Shown in pieces: positions 5,824 through 13,727 of a stretch of DNA of 15,823 nt. Below the pieces are notes generated by a model that searched no databases, was not told the DNA's origin, and saw only the letters and a list, made by a program, of their open reading frames with translations. Location of the stretch: the NCBI GenBank assembly GCA_002491825.1, contig DKWR01000004.1, positions 1-15,823 on the forward strand, read 5' to 3'. Every line of letters starts with the position of its first letter. Within the stretch, counting starts at the first letter, position 1. The DNA is from Ruminococcaceae bacterium UBA7147. GTDB taxonomy: Bacteria; Bacillota; Clostridia; Oscillospirales; Acutalibacteraceae. Both the position numbers and the translations under genes were made by a program.

Positions 5824-8199
5824 TTAAACAGCGTTTCTCAACTTTACTCCGAGATTTTCAAGATTTGCAATAACCTTGTCGATAATCTCCTGAACCTCGT
5901 TTGAGGAGAGTGTTCTCTCGCTTGAGGAGAACTCAAATCTTACGGTTATGCTGTGAACTGTTTCTGTGTCATAGGTGTCAACAATCTTTGTATTCTTAAG
6001 AATTGCGCCGCCCTCGTTTTTCCAGCTCTCTGCAAGGTCGGAGTAGAATACACCGCTCGGTATTTCAAGGCTTATGTCGTAATCAATCGGCGGGAACTTT
6101 GACGGTTCTTCGTAAACGATAGCCGCATTTTCAGCCTCGGTGAACTCGCTCATATCAATCTCGGCAAATACAATGCTTGCTTTTTTGTCAATCTTCTTGC
6201 TGACAGTTGGGTGAACAATTCCGATTGTTCCGATTTCTGTGTCGCCAATCATAACAGTGTTGAGGTTTACGGGGTGCTCATAGCTGTGCTTTGGCTCTGC
6301 CCTTTTGAATGAAAGCATTTCGTGCTTGAGGTCACTTGTGATGACTGCGAGCATATCTCTCAACTCAAAGTAGAGCGTCTTAACGTCCTTTGTCTTGCTG
6401 AAAAGCGTAACTGCAAGCTTTTTGCTTTCAACGCAGAGGTTGTTTTCGTCAACGCTGTTTACAACACGTCCGATTTCGAAGATACCGAAGTCGGGAGCGT
6501 AGGATGCGTTTGTCTTAACCTGACAAAGCTGTGTGGGAATAATCGAATTTCTGATTGTTTCAATGTTGGGGTTTGTTGCGTTTGCAAGCTTGATATTATT
6601 CTCTACAGGAATATTAAGAGCTTTCAGCTCGTCGTTGTACGCCCAGACGTATGAATGAAGCTCGTGAAGATTATATTTCTTTACAAGAATGTCCTTGATT
6701 TTGTCCTCGTTGCTCTTAACAGCGTCAACTCTGACTGGGTAGAGGGGAGAGCGTGTTGTGTTGATTTCAAAATTATCGTAGCCGTAAATTCTCGTGATTT
6801 CCTCTATGATGTCAGCCTTGAGCGTAACGTCCTTTGTGGCTCTCCACGACGGAACAACAACCGAGAAATTGTCGTTGTCAAGCGTTACCTTAAAACCAAG
6901 GCTTGTGAGAGTTTTAACAATTGTGTCGTTGTCAATTTCAATTCCCGTGTAGCGGTCAACGAACTTTTTGTCAAAGTCGAGAGTAACAGTATCATAATGG
7001 AAAGCGTACTCGTCGGTAAGAGCTGATACAACCTTAACGCCGCTGTCGTACTTTTTGAGAAGATATAAAAATCTTGCGATTGCAACGTCAGTCATTTCGG
7101 GGTCAAGGCACTTTTCGTAACGCATTGAAGCGTCTGTGCGGTGAGCAAGGCGAACGGTAGATTTACGGATTGAAACAGCGTTGAATGTAGCCGATTCGAG
7201 CGTAAGAGTTGTGGTATCGTCAACGATTTCAGAATCAAGACCGCCCATAATACCTGCGATTGCAACGGGAGTGTTGTCGTTGCAAATCATCAGCGTGTTC
7301 TCGTCAATGTTGCGGTCAACACCGTCGAGGGTGCGGAAAGTAAACGGCTTGTCAAAACGCTTGATTCTGATTTTTTCAACCTTGCGTGAGTCAAATGCGT
7401 GCATAGGCTGTCCCATTTCGAGCATAAGGTAGTTTGTCAGGTCGGCAAGGAAATTGATTCCTCTCATACCGCAGTAGAAGAGCCTTATTCTCATATTTAC
7501 GGGGCTTACGTTTCTCTTGATATTCTCAACCTGCAAACAGCTGTAGCGCTGACAGAGGTCGTCCTCAATCTTCATATCAACCTTTTTGAGCTCCTCATAT
7601 GCCTTTAAATTGTCAACATCAAGCGGCTTAAGCTCTCTGCCTGCAAGTGCGGCAAATTCTCTTGCAATGCCGTAGTGACCCCAGAGGTCGGGACGGTTTG
7701 TAAGAGATTTATTGTCAACCTCAAATACAATATCGTCAACCTCGTAAACATCCTTGATGTCGGTGCCGTTTGCAACGTCGTCGGTAATATCCATAATTCC
7801 CGAGTTGTCGTCTGAAATTCCGATTTCAGCCTCACTACAGCACATACCGTTTGAAGTAAAGCCTGCAAGCGGACGTGGAGAAATTGTAATATCGCCGATT
7901 TTCGCACCAACCTGTGCAAAGGCGGTTTTCATACCTACTCTTACGTTAGGCGCACCGCATACAACGTCGGTAAGCTCGCCGTTGCCTGCGTCAACCTTTA
8001 AAAGGTGGAGCTTCTTTGAGTCGGGGTGATTTTCAACCGACTTGATTTCGGCAACAACAATTCCGCTGATGTCCGAGCCTTTATGGAAAATCTCGTTTTC
8101 AACCTCGGCGGTTGAAAGAGAAAACTTATGAATAAGCTCAAGCTTGTCAATACCTGAAAGGTCAACAAAATCCTGAATCCAGTTCATTGATAAAAACAT
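5824..8199 (-). CDS. pheT: Phenylalanine--tRNA ligase beta subunit
   Basis: This is the 791-residue beta subunit of the alpha2-beta2 enzyme that charges tRNA-Phe. Domain order is standard. The N-terminal tRNA-binding (EMAP-like) domain is at about 40-150, with VENHPDSKKLHLLKVD and VVCGAPNVR. The B3/B4 editing region is at about 205-385, with MGQPMHAFDSRKV and GIMGGLDSEI. The B5 domain is at about 395-475. The catalytic-like core follows at about 480-690. The C-terminal ferredoxin-fold anticodon-binding domain starts near 700 with FPPIDYDISLEI. The editing domain removes Tyr mischarged to tRNA-Phe. The start at 8199 has AAGGAGGG about eight bases upstream. The gene lies 14 bases after pheS in the same operon under T-box control. 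Length is normal and no frameshift is seen. Confidence 0.98.
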   Translation of the reverse strand: MFLSMNWIQDFVDLSGIDKLELIHKFSLSTAEVENEIFHKGSDISGIVVAEIKSVENHPDSKKLHLLKVDAGNGELTDVVCGAPNVRVGMKTAFAQVGAKIGDITISPRPLAGFTSNGMCCSEAEIGISDDNSGIMDITDDVANGTDIKDVYEVDDIVFEVDNKSLTNRPDLWGHYGIAREFAALAGRELKPLDVDNLKAYEELKKVDMKIEDDLCQRYSCLQVENIKRNVSPVNMRIRLFYCGMRGINFLADLTNYLMLEMGQPMHAFDSRKVEKIRIKRFDKPFTFRTLDGVDRNIDENTLMICNDNTPVAIAGIMGGLDSEIVDDTTTLTLESATFNAVSIRKSTVRLAHRTDASMRYEKCLDPEMTDVAIARFLYLLKKYDSGVKVVSALTDEYAFHYDTVTLDFDKKFVDRYTGIEIDNDTIVKTLTSLGFKVTLDNDNFSVVVPSWRATKDVTLKADIIEEITRIYGYDNFEINTTRSPLYPVRVDAVKSNEDKIKDILVKKYNLHELHSYVWAYNDELKALNIPVENNIKLANATNPNIETIRNSIIPTQLCQVKTNASYAPDFGIFEIGRVVNSVDENNLCVESKKLAVTLFSKTKDVKTLYFELRDMLAVITSDLKHEMLSFKRAEPKHSYEHPVNLNTVMIGDTEIGTIGIVHPTVSKKIDKKASIVFAEIDMSEFTEAENAAIVYEEPSKFPPIDYDISLEIPSGVFYSDLAESWKNEGGAILKNTKIVDTYDTETVHSITVRFEFSSSERTLSSNEVQEIIDKVIANLENLGVKLRNAV

Positions 8200-8213
8200 A
8201 TTAGATACCCTCC

Positions 8214-9263
8214 TTATTCATCATCGGTAAACTGTGAAAGCGACTTAAGGCTTCCGCTGTTTAAATCTCTGATGTCCTTGATTCCGTACTTCATCATTGC
8301 AAGTCTTGTAAGACCAAGACCGAACGCAAAGCCTGTGTACTCTTCGGGGTCAATTCCGCCCTCTCTTAAAACGTTCGGATGAATCATTCCGCAGGGGCAA
8401 AGCTCAAGCCAGCCGCTGTGCTTACAGGAAGGACAGCCGTCACCGCCGCAGATAAGACAGCTTATGTCAAGCTCAAATCCGGGTTCAACGAACGGGAAGA
8501 AGCCGGGGCGCAGACGAACCTTGATGTCCTTTCTGAATACCTCTGAAAGCATAGTTTTCATAAAGAAAATGAGGTTTGAAATTGAAATGTCCTTGTCAAC
8601 CATAACGCCCTCCATCTGGAAGAAGGTGTTTTCGTGGCAGGCGTCTGTAGCTTCGTTTCTGAAGCATCTTCCGGGGAAGATAGCCTTAATCGGAACACCG
8701 TTTTCAACAAGATTTTTGCCGTACTTTTTAAGGATAGCGTTCTGTGCGGCAGAGGTCTGTGACTTTAAAAGCTGACCGTTGTCAAGATAGTATGTGTCCT
8801 GCATATCACGTGCGGGGTGGTGTTTGGGAATATTGAGTGACTCAAAGCACTCGTAGTCGGTTACAACCTCGGGGTAGTCCTCAACGGTAAATCCCATTGA
8901 CTTAAAGATTGACTCGCACTGACGCTGAACAAGAGTAATCGGGTGATAAGAACCTCTTGTAAGGTCTACGGGAGTTGTGATGTCAAACTGCGGCATTGAC
9001 GCAATTTCACGCTCAACTTCCTTTTCTTTGAGTTCAGTGATTTTTTCCTCAATTTTTTCAGCCGCAAAGGTTTTGAGCTTGTTTACCTCTGCGCCGAACG
9101 ACTTTCTTTCTTCGGGAGAGAGGTCCTTCATTCCCTTTAACAAGGCAGTGATACTGCCCTTCTTGCCGAGATAAGCAACCCTGATTTTATCAAGGTCAAT
9201 AAGGTCGGCAGTTTCGGAAAGCTTTTTTGTAATTTCTTCTTTTAAAACAGCAATTTGGTCCAT
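8214..9263 (-). CDS. pheS: Phenylalanine--tRNA ligase alpha subunit
   Basis: This 349-residue catalytic alpha subunit is a class II aminoacyl-tRNA synthetase. The N-terminal coiled coil (about 1-90) binds tRNA. The catalytic domain shows motif 2 around FPGRCFRNEATDACHENTFF and motif 3 as FGLGLTRLAMMKYGI near the end. The insert CLICGGDGCPSCKHSGW has a CxxC-x4-CxxC arrangement that could bind zinc; similar cysteine pairs are recalled in Firmicutes PheS. The ATG at 9261-9263 is preceded by GGAGG, immediately downstream of the T-box terminator. It is translated ahead of pheT from one transcript. Confidence 0.98.
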   Translation of the reverse strand: MDQIAVLKEEITKKLSETADLIDLDKIRVAYLGKKGSITALLKGMKDLSPEERKSFGAEVNKLKTFAAEKIEEKITELKEKEVEREIASMPQFDITTPVDLTRGSYHPITLVQRQCESIFKSMGFTVEDYPEVVTDYECFESLNIPKHHPARDMQDTYYLDNGQLLKSQTSAAQNAILKKYGKNLVENGVPIKAIFPGRCFRNEATDACHENTFFQMEGVMVDKDISISNLIFFMKTMLSEVFRKDIKVRLRPGFFPFVEPGFELDISCLICGGDGCPSCKHSGWLELCPCGMIHPNVLREGGIDPEEYTGFAFGLGLTRLAMMKYGIKDIRDLNSGSLKSLSQFTDDE

Positions 9264-9281
9264 AAATACCTCCGTAATTTA

Positions 9282-9534
9282 AAAATAAAAAAGCCCCTGC
9301 GTAAACTTACGCAGGGACGAAATAATCCGCGGTACCACCCTGATTTTTGCATCAATTAGAAGCAAACACTTCCTTGACATTTAACGGTGTCAGCCGTTGA
9401 AGCCTACTAAAATTCAGCCTCACCGCTCGGGAGCGAACTTCACATTACAGGCACCGCAATGCGCTTTCAGCCAAGGCGCATATTCTCTTTAGCGGTACGC
9501 ATTGAATGTTACTTTCTCCGTCAATGCGTTATCT
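9282..9534 (-). promoter_or_regulatory. T-box leader responding to tRNA-Phe (specifier UUC)
   Basis: The minus-strand leader holds the conserved T-box CAGGGTGGTACCGCGG at 9327-9342. Its UGGU bulge suits an acceptor end with A73, as in tRNA-Phe. Stem I pairs by eye as GGAG (9516-9519) with CTCC (9430-9433), ACATT (9505-9509) with AATGT (9442-9446), ACCGC (9492-9496) with GCGGT (9453-9457), and ATGCGC (9476-9481) with GCGCAT (9459-9464). Between the first two helices AGUA faces GAA, as in the loop E motif of the specifier loop. The next codon is UUC at 9435-9437, which codes for Phe. Uncharged tRNA-Phe should stabilise the antiterminator and turn on pheST. Confidence 0.95.
9286..9316 (-). terminator. 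T-box attenuator terminator
   Basis: CCCTGCGTAA pairs with TTACGCAGGG (9295-9316, tiny loop). On the minus strand it is followed by GGGGCTTTTTTATTTTT. It lies directly after the T-box and is the alternative to the antiterminator. Confidence 0.93.
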
Positions 9535-9540
9535 TTTTTA

Positions 9541-9569
9541 ATGATAACACTATTTGTCGTTTTTTTCAA
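9541..9569 (-). promoter_or_regulatory. Sigma-A promoter of the pheST operon
   Basis: On the minus strand TTGAAA (9564-9569), 17 bases and TATCAT (9541-9546) place initiation at about 9534, just before T-box Stem I. The position agrees with the leader structure. Confidence 0.8.
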
Positions 9570-9593
9570 GTAGTTTGCCAAAATATTTTAAAC

Positions 9594-9607
9594 GATAAAG
9601 CTTTATC
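9594..9607. promoter_or_regulatory. 14-bp perfect palindrome between divergent promoters
   Basis: GATAAAGCTTTATC is a perfect inverted repeat. It lies partly within a wider imperfect pair, TTAAACG (9588-9594) and CGTTTAA (9615-9621). It sits upstream of both the pheST and gntR promoters, where a dimeric regulator could bind. It has no T-run and is not a terminator. Confidence 0.4.
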
Positions 9608-9642
9608 TAATCTGCGTTTAATAATTAGAAAACACACTAAAA

Positions 9643-9658
9643 AACAGTTGACACTGTT
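9643..9658. promoter_or_regulatory. Candidate operator overlapping the gntR -35 box
   Basis: AACAGT-TGAC-ACTGTT is a perfect 16-bp inverted repeat that covers the whole TTGACA -35 hexamer (9648-9653). A bound dimer would block RNA polymerase, which suits autorepression by the downstream GntR protein. This is inference from position and symmetry. Confidence 0.45.
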
Positions 9659-9676
9659 GCAATTTTGTATTATTAT
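9648..9676 (+). promoter_or_regulatory. Sigma-A promoter of the gntR-ABC operon
   Basis: A perfect TTGACA (9648-9653), a 17-base spacer and TATTAT (9671-9676) predict initiation near 9683. The leader before the ATG at 9720 would be about 37 bases. Confidence 0.82.
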
Positions 9677-9680
9677 AAAA

Positions 9681-9703
9681 GTGTACTAAAACTATTAATA
9701 CAA
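9681..9703. promoter_or_regulatory. Candidate GntR/YtrA operator at the transcription start
   Basis: The half-sites GTGTACTAA and TTAATACAA are separated by five bases and match as an inverted repeat at 7 of 9 positions. The site covers about +1 to +20 of the predicted transcript and stops just before the ribosome binding site AAGGAGG (9707-9713). YtrA-type regulators usually bind spaced inverted repeats of this kind near their own promoter; the assignment is inferred. Confidence 0.45.
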
Positions 9704-9719
9704 TACAAGGAGGTTAATT

Positions 9720-10097
9720 ATGTTTCAGATTGATTTTGCTTCAAGAGTGCCGATTTATGAGCAACTCTGCACGAACATAATCAAGTTAGCCTCGGCAGGA
9801 GTATTCAAGTCGGGCGACAAGCTTCCGCCTGTAAGAATTCTTGCCTCACAGCTCGGAATAAACCCAAATACTGTTGCAAAGGCGTACAGAGAGCTTGAAA
9901 GTCAGGGATACATTTTTTCCACAGTCGGACGTGGCAGTTTCCTAACAGACAAGCTTACGGAGAACTGCGCCCAGAAGATGCTTGCGCTTGAAAATTTCAA
10001 GGAGGCGGCTAAAAACGCCTGCCTGTTTGGCGTGAGTAAGGAGGAAATGACCGAAATACTCGAAAATACCTTTAAGGGAGGTAAAGATTTTGATTGA
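9720..10097 (+). CDS. GntR family transcriptional regulator, YtrA subfamily
   Basis: This 125-residue protein has a GntR winged helix-turn-helix at about residues 9-77: VPIYEQL at the start, then SGDKLPPVRILASQLGINPN, TVAKAYRELESQGY and the wing VGRGSF. The C-terminal part is a short all-helical segment of about 45 residues with no ligand-binding domain. This is the YtrA layout, whose members typically repress an adjacent ABC transporter operon, often responding to cell-envelope stress or antibiotics. AAGGAGG lies six bases before the ATG. Its end overlaps the ATPase gene by eight bases, so the two are translationally coupled. Two palindromes at its own promoter suggest autoregulation. The signal is unknown. 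Confidence 0.92.
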   Translation: MFQIDFASRVPIYEQLCTNIIKLASAGVFKSGDKLPPVRILASQLGINPNTVAKAYRELESQGYIFSTVGRGSFLTDKLTENCAQKMLALENFKEAAKNACLFGVSKEEMTEILENTFKGGKDFD

Positions 10098-10989
10098 GTT
10101 AAAAAACCTTACAAAGAGGTTTCACAAGGTCACTGCTGTTGACAATATGAACCTTACGATAAGCGAAGGCTCTGTTGTCGGTCTTGTCGGCAGCAACGGC
10201 AGCGGCAAGTCAACCTTGTTAAGACTTTTATCGGGAGTTTATCAGCCCGACGGCGGCGAAGTACTTGTAGGAGGAAAAAAGCTTTTTGACAATCCTGCGG
10301 CAAAGGGCGAATGCTACTTCATTCCCGACTTCCCGTTTTTCTACAACAACAGCACAATAAACAGCACCGCTTTTCTTTACAGAAATCTCTATCCGAACTG
10401 GAGCGAGGAACAGTTCAATCGCTTCTGCTCGGTTTTCCCGATTAAGCGTGACGCTAAAATAATTAATATGTCAAAGGGTATGCAACGTCAGGCGGCTCTT
10501 ATTCTTGCACTTTCAACCTGTCCGAAATACCTTTTCCTTGACGAGATATTCGACGGTCTTGACCCTGTTGTGCGCCATTTGCTCAAAAAAATAATTATTG
10601 AACAGGTGTCCGAGCACAATATGACGGTTATTATAGCCTCGCACAATCTGCGTGAGCTTGAGGATTTGTGCGACAGAATCTGCCTTATGCACAAGGGAAA
10701 AATGCTTATGGAGCGTGATATAGACTCCTTAAGACTATGTTTCAGAAAGGTTCAGGTTGCGTTCTCGGAAATTCCGCTTGTGCCTAACATTTTTGAAGGA
10801 ATTGACGTTGTAAACGTATGGCAGAACGGCAACGTATTTAACGTTACAATCAGAGGAACGGAAGAAGATTTTATGCCGCAGCTCAATGCGCTTAATCCTG
10901 CGTATATTTCGGCTATGCCGCTCACTCTGGAAGAAATATTTATAAGTGAAATGGGGGCAGCAGGCTATGACGTCAACAGTATCCTTTAA
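10090..10989 (+). CDS. ABC transporter ATP-binding protein (YtrB-like)
   Basis: This 299-residue ATPase subunit starts at TTG (10090-10092), with GGGAGG just upstream; the start overlaps the gntR end by eight bases. Walker A is GSNGSGKST (34-42). The position usual for the Q-loop Gln reads YFIPDFPFF, with Asp80. The signature is NMSKGMQRQ (126-134). Walker B is YLFLDEIFDGLDP (147-159), and the switch His is His185 in IIASHN. The C-terminal about 80 residues form a regulatory-type extension. The degenerate signature and missing Gln are common in ABC-2 type exporters of the YtrB or bacitracin group. It should energise the permease encoded next. The substrate is not known. Confidence 0.93.
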   Translation: MIELKNLTKRFHKVTAVDNMNLTISEGSVVGLVGSNGSGKSTLLRLLSGVYQPDGGEVLVGGKKLFDNPAAKGECYFIPDFPFFYNNSTINSTAFLYRNLYPNWSEEQFNRFCSVFPIKRDAKIINMSKGMQRQAALILALSTCPKYLFLDEIFDGLDPVVRHLLKKIIIEQVSEHNMTVIIASHNLRELEDLCDRICLMHKGKMLMERDIDSLRLCFRKVQVAFSEIPLVPNIFEGIDVVNVWQNGNVFNVTIRGTEEDFMPQLNALNPAYISAMPLTLEEIFISEMGAAGYDVNSIL

Positions 10990-13009
10990 AGAAAAGCTAA
11001 AGCAGGCATACTCCGTTTTTAAATGGGACTTAAAGTCCTGTACCGGAACAATGGCGGTCTATGCTATTTTAGCCGCTGTTTTCACAACTATTATTCTGAC
11101 GCTTTGCCTCGTAGTCGGATTTTATTCACAGAATAATACTGCTTATGATTTATATTATTCTTCGTTTAGCGTGGTTCCAAATACAACTGACGTAGTTGCA
11201 GCATCAGTAAGATTTTTCCAGGTTGCTGCCTCTCAGGTAGTTTATTTGCTGACTATAATTTTTGCGATAATCTACACCGTTAAGGTTTTTTCTTATCTGC
11301 ACAACAAGCGTAAGGCTGACCTTTACGGCTCACTTCCGATAAGCAGAATTATGCTGTTTGTTTCAAAGTCAGCCTCGGCTTATCTCTTTACGCTTATTCC
11401 TGCAATGTTCTTTTTGGGAATTATATTTATAGTTTCAATGTGCTTTGGTCAGCCGATAGTGAACGAGGCTCTTAACATATACGTAAAGCTCCTTATGGGA
11501 ACGCTTGCGAGTATTTCGGCATACGGATTAATCTCCGTTTGCTGCGGAACAACGCTTAACTCGGTAATTATGTTCATTGCTGTTTGCGTTGCTTATCCGC
11601 TTTCCGCAATGTTTATCAAGGGCGTAGCCAACGGATTTTTCTACGGCAGCTACACAGGTGTTTTCAAGAACCATTTTATAATGAACGCTTTGAATCCCCT
11701 TGCCGCATATGACGGAATCAACATAATTTACTGGCTGATTTTCTCGGCTGTCTGCATTATAGCGTCTGCATTCCTCGTAAAGAGAAGGAAGGCAGAACGT
11801 GCACAGGCTTCGTTTGCTTATTACCTACCCTGCCACATTGTAAAGGTGCTCGTAGCGTTCCTTGTCGGAATGTTCCTCGGAGTGCTTTTCGGCTCGCTCA
11901 ATGTGCTCGGAAACGGATATTTAGGCTTTGTTTTCGGCTTTATACTCGGCAGTGTGCCTGCGTTTGTAATCGCTCACCTGATTTTCTATAAGGGCTTTTC
12001 AAAGCTTATCAGGACTTCAATTCCGCTCGGCGGCTTGGTAGTAGTTGTAGTTGCGGTTATGGCTTTGTGCAACTATGATGTTTTCGGATATAACACATTC
12101 ATTCCGAAAGCCGACGATGTTAAGAGTGCAGGACTTATTGACTCACATAACTTCTACAGAGAAAGCGACAGCAACTTAAACAAGATTGTCAGAAATTCGG
12201 CAGAGGATTTTGCCGATAAGGACAGCGTTAATTCAATCGTATCTGCTCACAACCTGCTTCTTACCGACAAGGATTTTTCATCGGATAAAAAATTCCAGAG
12301 CGTATGGTACGATATGCTTGTCGATAATATGAAAATAGGTTTAGACAAAATGCAGTACAGCTTCGCTTACAAGATGAATGACGGCAGAGTTGTAACAAGA
12401 ATATATTCTGCTTCTGTATATGGTTTATTTTCAAGTGATACTATTAAGACAAGTGAAATTGTAAACACAAAGACATACACCGAAAAATATACTGCGGCAT
12501 TTAATGCAAAGCAGAACGATATTTCAAGTGTAATCGTAAAAGCAAAATCCTATGCAGGCTGTGCTTCTGAGGACACCGACAAGAGCAAGGAGGATTTCGG
12601 TAAGGTTATCGAAGCTTTCCGAAAGGACTTCAAGGCTGATAACAGTGATATTTCCGTTGTGCTTGCTCCTGCTGAAGATGACGTTTCGCTCTATTCGGAT
12701 TATTACGGACTTTCTTCTTATTACGAGAGCAAGGAATTTAAAGATTATCAGAAAGAATATCCCGACGCAGTCTGCCTGCTTGAGGTGAATACGGGAGAAA
12801 ACAATTACTCAAATCCGAGTGATTTGGTTACTGATATAATAGGCGGAAGCTTTTCGATATATGATAGTATGCCGAAGAAGGAAACCTACCTTATCCCCAA
12901 GAGCTACACAAATACAATCAGCGCTTTAAAGGAAATAGGTGTTCTTAACAGCGACAATACCATTAACGAGAACAGCGATTATTATAAGTCGCTTGATGTA
13001 TATTATTAA
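10967..13009 (+). CDS. ABC-2 type transporter permease with large hydrophilic C-terminal region
   Basis: The 680-residue protein falls into two halves. Roughly the first 370 residues hold about eight hydrophobic segments, such as AVYAILAAVFTTIILTLCLV, VVYLLTIIFAIIYTV and GGLVVVVVAVMALC. After the second lies KRKADLYGSLPISR, a motif typical of YtrC/YtrD-type permeases in Firmicutes. The last about 310 residues are hydrophilic, rich in Asp, Ser and Tyr, with no further membrane segment, and probably lie outside the membrane. I chose the ATG at 10967 because a G-rich GGGGGC lies upstream of it; the in-frame ATG at 10946 has no ribosome binding site. Either start overlaps the ATPase gene. With the ATPase it should form a homodimeric or single-permease ABC unit. 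The cargo is unknown. Confidence 0.87.
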   Translation: MTSTVSFKEKLKQAYSVFKWDLKSCTGTMAVYAILAAVFTTIILTLCLVVGFYSQNNTAYDLYYSSFSVVPNTTDVVAASVRFFQVAASQVVYLLTIIFAIIYTVKVFSYLHNKRKADLYGSLPISRIMLFVSKSASAYLFTLIPAMFFLGIIFIVSMCFGQPIVNEALNIYVKLLMGTLASISAYGLISVCCGTTLNSVIMFIAVCVAYPLSAMFIKGVANGFFYGSYTGVFKNHFIMNALNPLAAYDGINIIYWLIFSAVCIIASAFLVKRRKAERAQASFAYYLPCHIVKVLVAFLVGMFLGVLFGSLNVLGNGYLGFVFGFILGSVPAFVIAHLIFYKGFSKLIRTSIPLGGLVVVVVAVMALCNYDVFGYNTFIPKADDVKSAGLIDSHNFYRESDSNLNKIVRNSAEDFADKDSVNSIVSAHNLLLTDKDFSSDKKFQSVWYDMLVDNMKIGLDKMQYSFAYKMNDGRVVTRIYSASVYGLFSSDTIKTSEIVNTKTYTEKYTAAFNAKQNDISSVIVKAKSYAGCASEDTDKSKEDFGKVIEAFRKDFKADNSDISVVLAPAEDDVSLYSDYYGLSSYYESKEFKDYQKEYPDAVCLLEVNTGENNYSNPSDLVTDIIGGSFSIYDSMPKKETYLIPKSYTNTISALKEIGVLNSDNTINENSDYYKSLDVYY

Positions 13010-13024
13010 TCGAGGTTAGGTTTT

Positions 13025-13567
13025 ATGGAGTTATACAAAGGACGTCCCGAAGATATAAGCGGCAGGGAAGAAAGAGAAGTCAGGGTTTATGATTTACTCG
13101 ACAGCCTTGGCATAGAGTATTTCCGTACCGACCACGAGCACGCCGACACAATGGAAGCTTGCAACAGGATTGACGCAGTGCTTGATGTGGTAATCTGCAA
13201 AAATCTTTTCCTTTGCAACAGGCAGAAAACAGACTTTTATCTTTTGATGATGCCGGGTGATAAACCGTTCAAAACAAAGGAGCTTTCAAGCCAGATTAAC
13301 AGCGCAAGACTTTCGTTTGCATCTCCAGACGCAATGCTTGAGTACCTCGACATAAAGCCCGGTGCGGTCAGCGTTATGGGACTGATGAACGACAGGGACA
13401 ATCACGTAAAACTGCTTGTCGATGAAGACGTTTTAAAAGACGAATACGTCGGCTGTCACCCCTGTGTGAACACCTCAAGCCTTAAACTGAAGACCGAGGA
13501 CGTTTTCGGAAAATACTTAAAAGCCGTAAATCACACCGCAACAACGGTTGTGCTTAAGGGAGAATAA
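13025..13567 (+). CDS. YbaK/ProX-type prolyl-tRNA editing deacylase (ProXp-ala/PrdX-like)
   Basis: This 180-residue protein matches free-standing prolyl-tRNA editing domains. The N-terminal helix YDLLDSLGIEY leads to the strand with ICKNLFLCN, where Lys59 sits at the conserved lysine of the family. The middle holds the strand DFYLLMMPGDKPF, and later come KPGAVSVMGLMND and GCHPCVNTSSL (143-153). These motifs fit ProXp-ala/PrdX, which hydrolyses Ala mischarged to tRNA-Pro in the cytoplasm. The Ala specificity is inferred from resemblance; YbaK-type (Cys) or other trans-editing specificity is possible. GAGGTTAGG lies just before the ATG. It begins 15 bases after the permease stop and appears to be the last gene of the gntR operon, before the terminator at 13671. 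Confidence 0.85.
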   Translation: MELYKGRPEDISGREEREVRVYDLLDSLGIEYFRTDHEHADTMEACNRIDAVLDVVICKNLFLCNRQKTDFYLLMMPGDKPFKTKELSSQINSARLSFASPDAMLEYLDIKPGAVSVMGLMNDRDNHVKLLVDEDVLKDEYVGCHPCVNTSSLKLKTEDVFGKYLKAVNHTATTVVLKGE

Positions 13568-13670
13568 GTCGAGTGCCTCGACACGCAAATTGAGCAGACA
13601 GATTGATTTTAACAAAACCTGTTTTGCCGACCGTTTTTGGGGCAGTTGCCTATAAAGAAAGTAAAATTTT

Positions 13671-13710
13671 GACTGCAATCGGAGTGATTTCTGATTGCAG
13701 TCATTTTTTT
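13671..13710 (+). terminator. Terminator after the editing gene, possibly bidirectional
   Basis: GACTGCAATC (13671-13680) pairs perfectly with GATTGCAGTC (13693-13702) around a 12-base loop and is followed by ATTTTTTT. On the minus strand it is followed by a weaker AAAATTTT, so it may also end the convergent gene. The region before it (13568-13670) holds two further short palindromes, GTCGAG/CTCGAC and CAAAAC/GTTTTG, but no gene. Confidence 0.85.
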
Positions 13711-13727
13711 GCTTGTGCAAATATATT

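Noticed and set aside
6322..7608. Several plus-strand open frames across pheT
   Set aside because: They lie antisense to a complete, well-conserved pheT, lack ribosome binding sites and encode cysteine- and valine-rich or low-complexity sequence, as expected for shadow frames.
8464..9174. Plus-strand open frames across pheS
   Set aside because: They are antisense to pheS and have no recognisable domain or start signal.
9459..9689. Plus-strand open frame of 76 codons in the pheS-gntR intergenic region
   Set aside because: It runs antisense through the T-box Stem I and both promoters, with no ribosome binding site.
13567..13581. Hairpin GTCGAG/CTCGAC right after the editing gene as terminator
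   Set aside because: The stem has six pairs and no T-run follows. The stronger hairpin at 13671-13702 with a T-run is the better terminator.
13517..13720. Minus-strand open frame of 67 codons after the membrane-protein gene
   Set aside because: It overlaps the end of the editing gene and the terminator hairpin and has no recognisable features.
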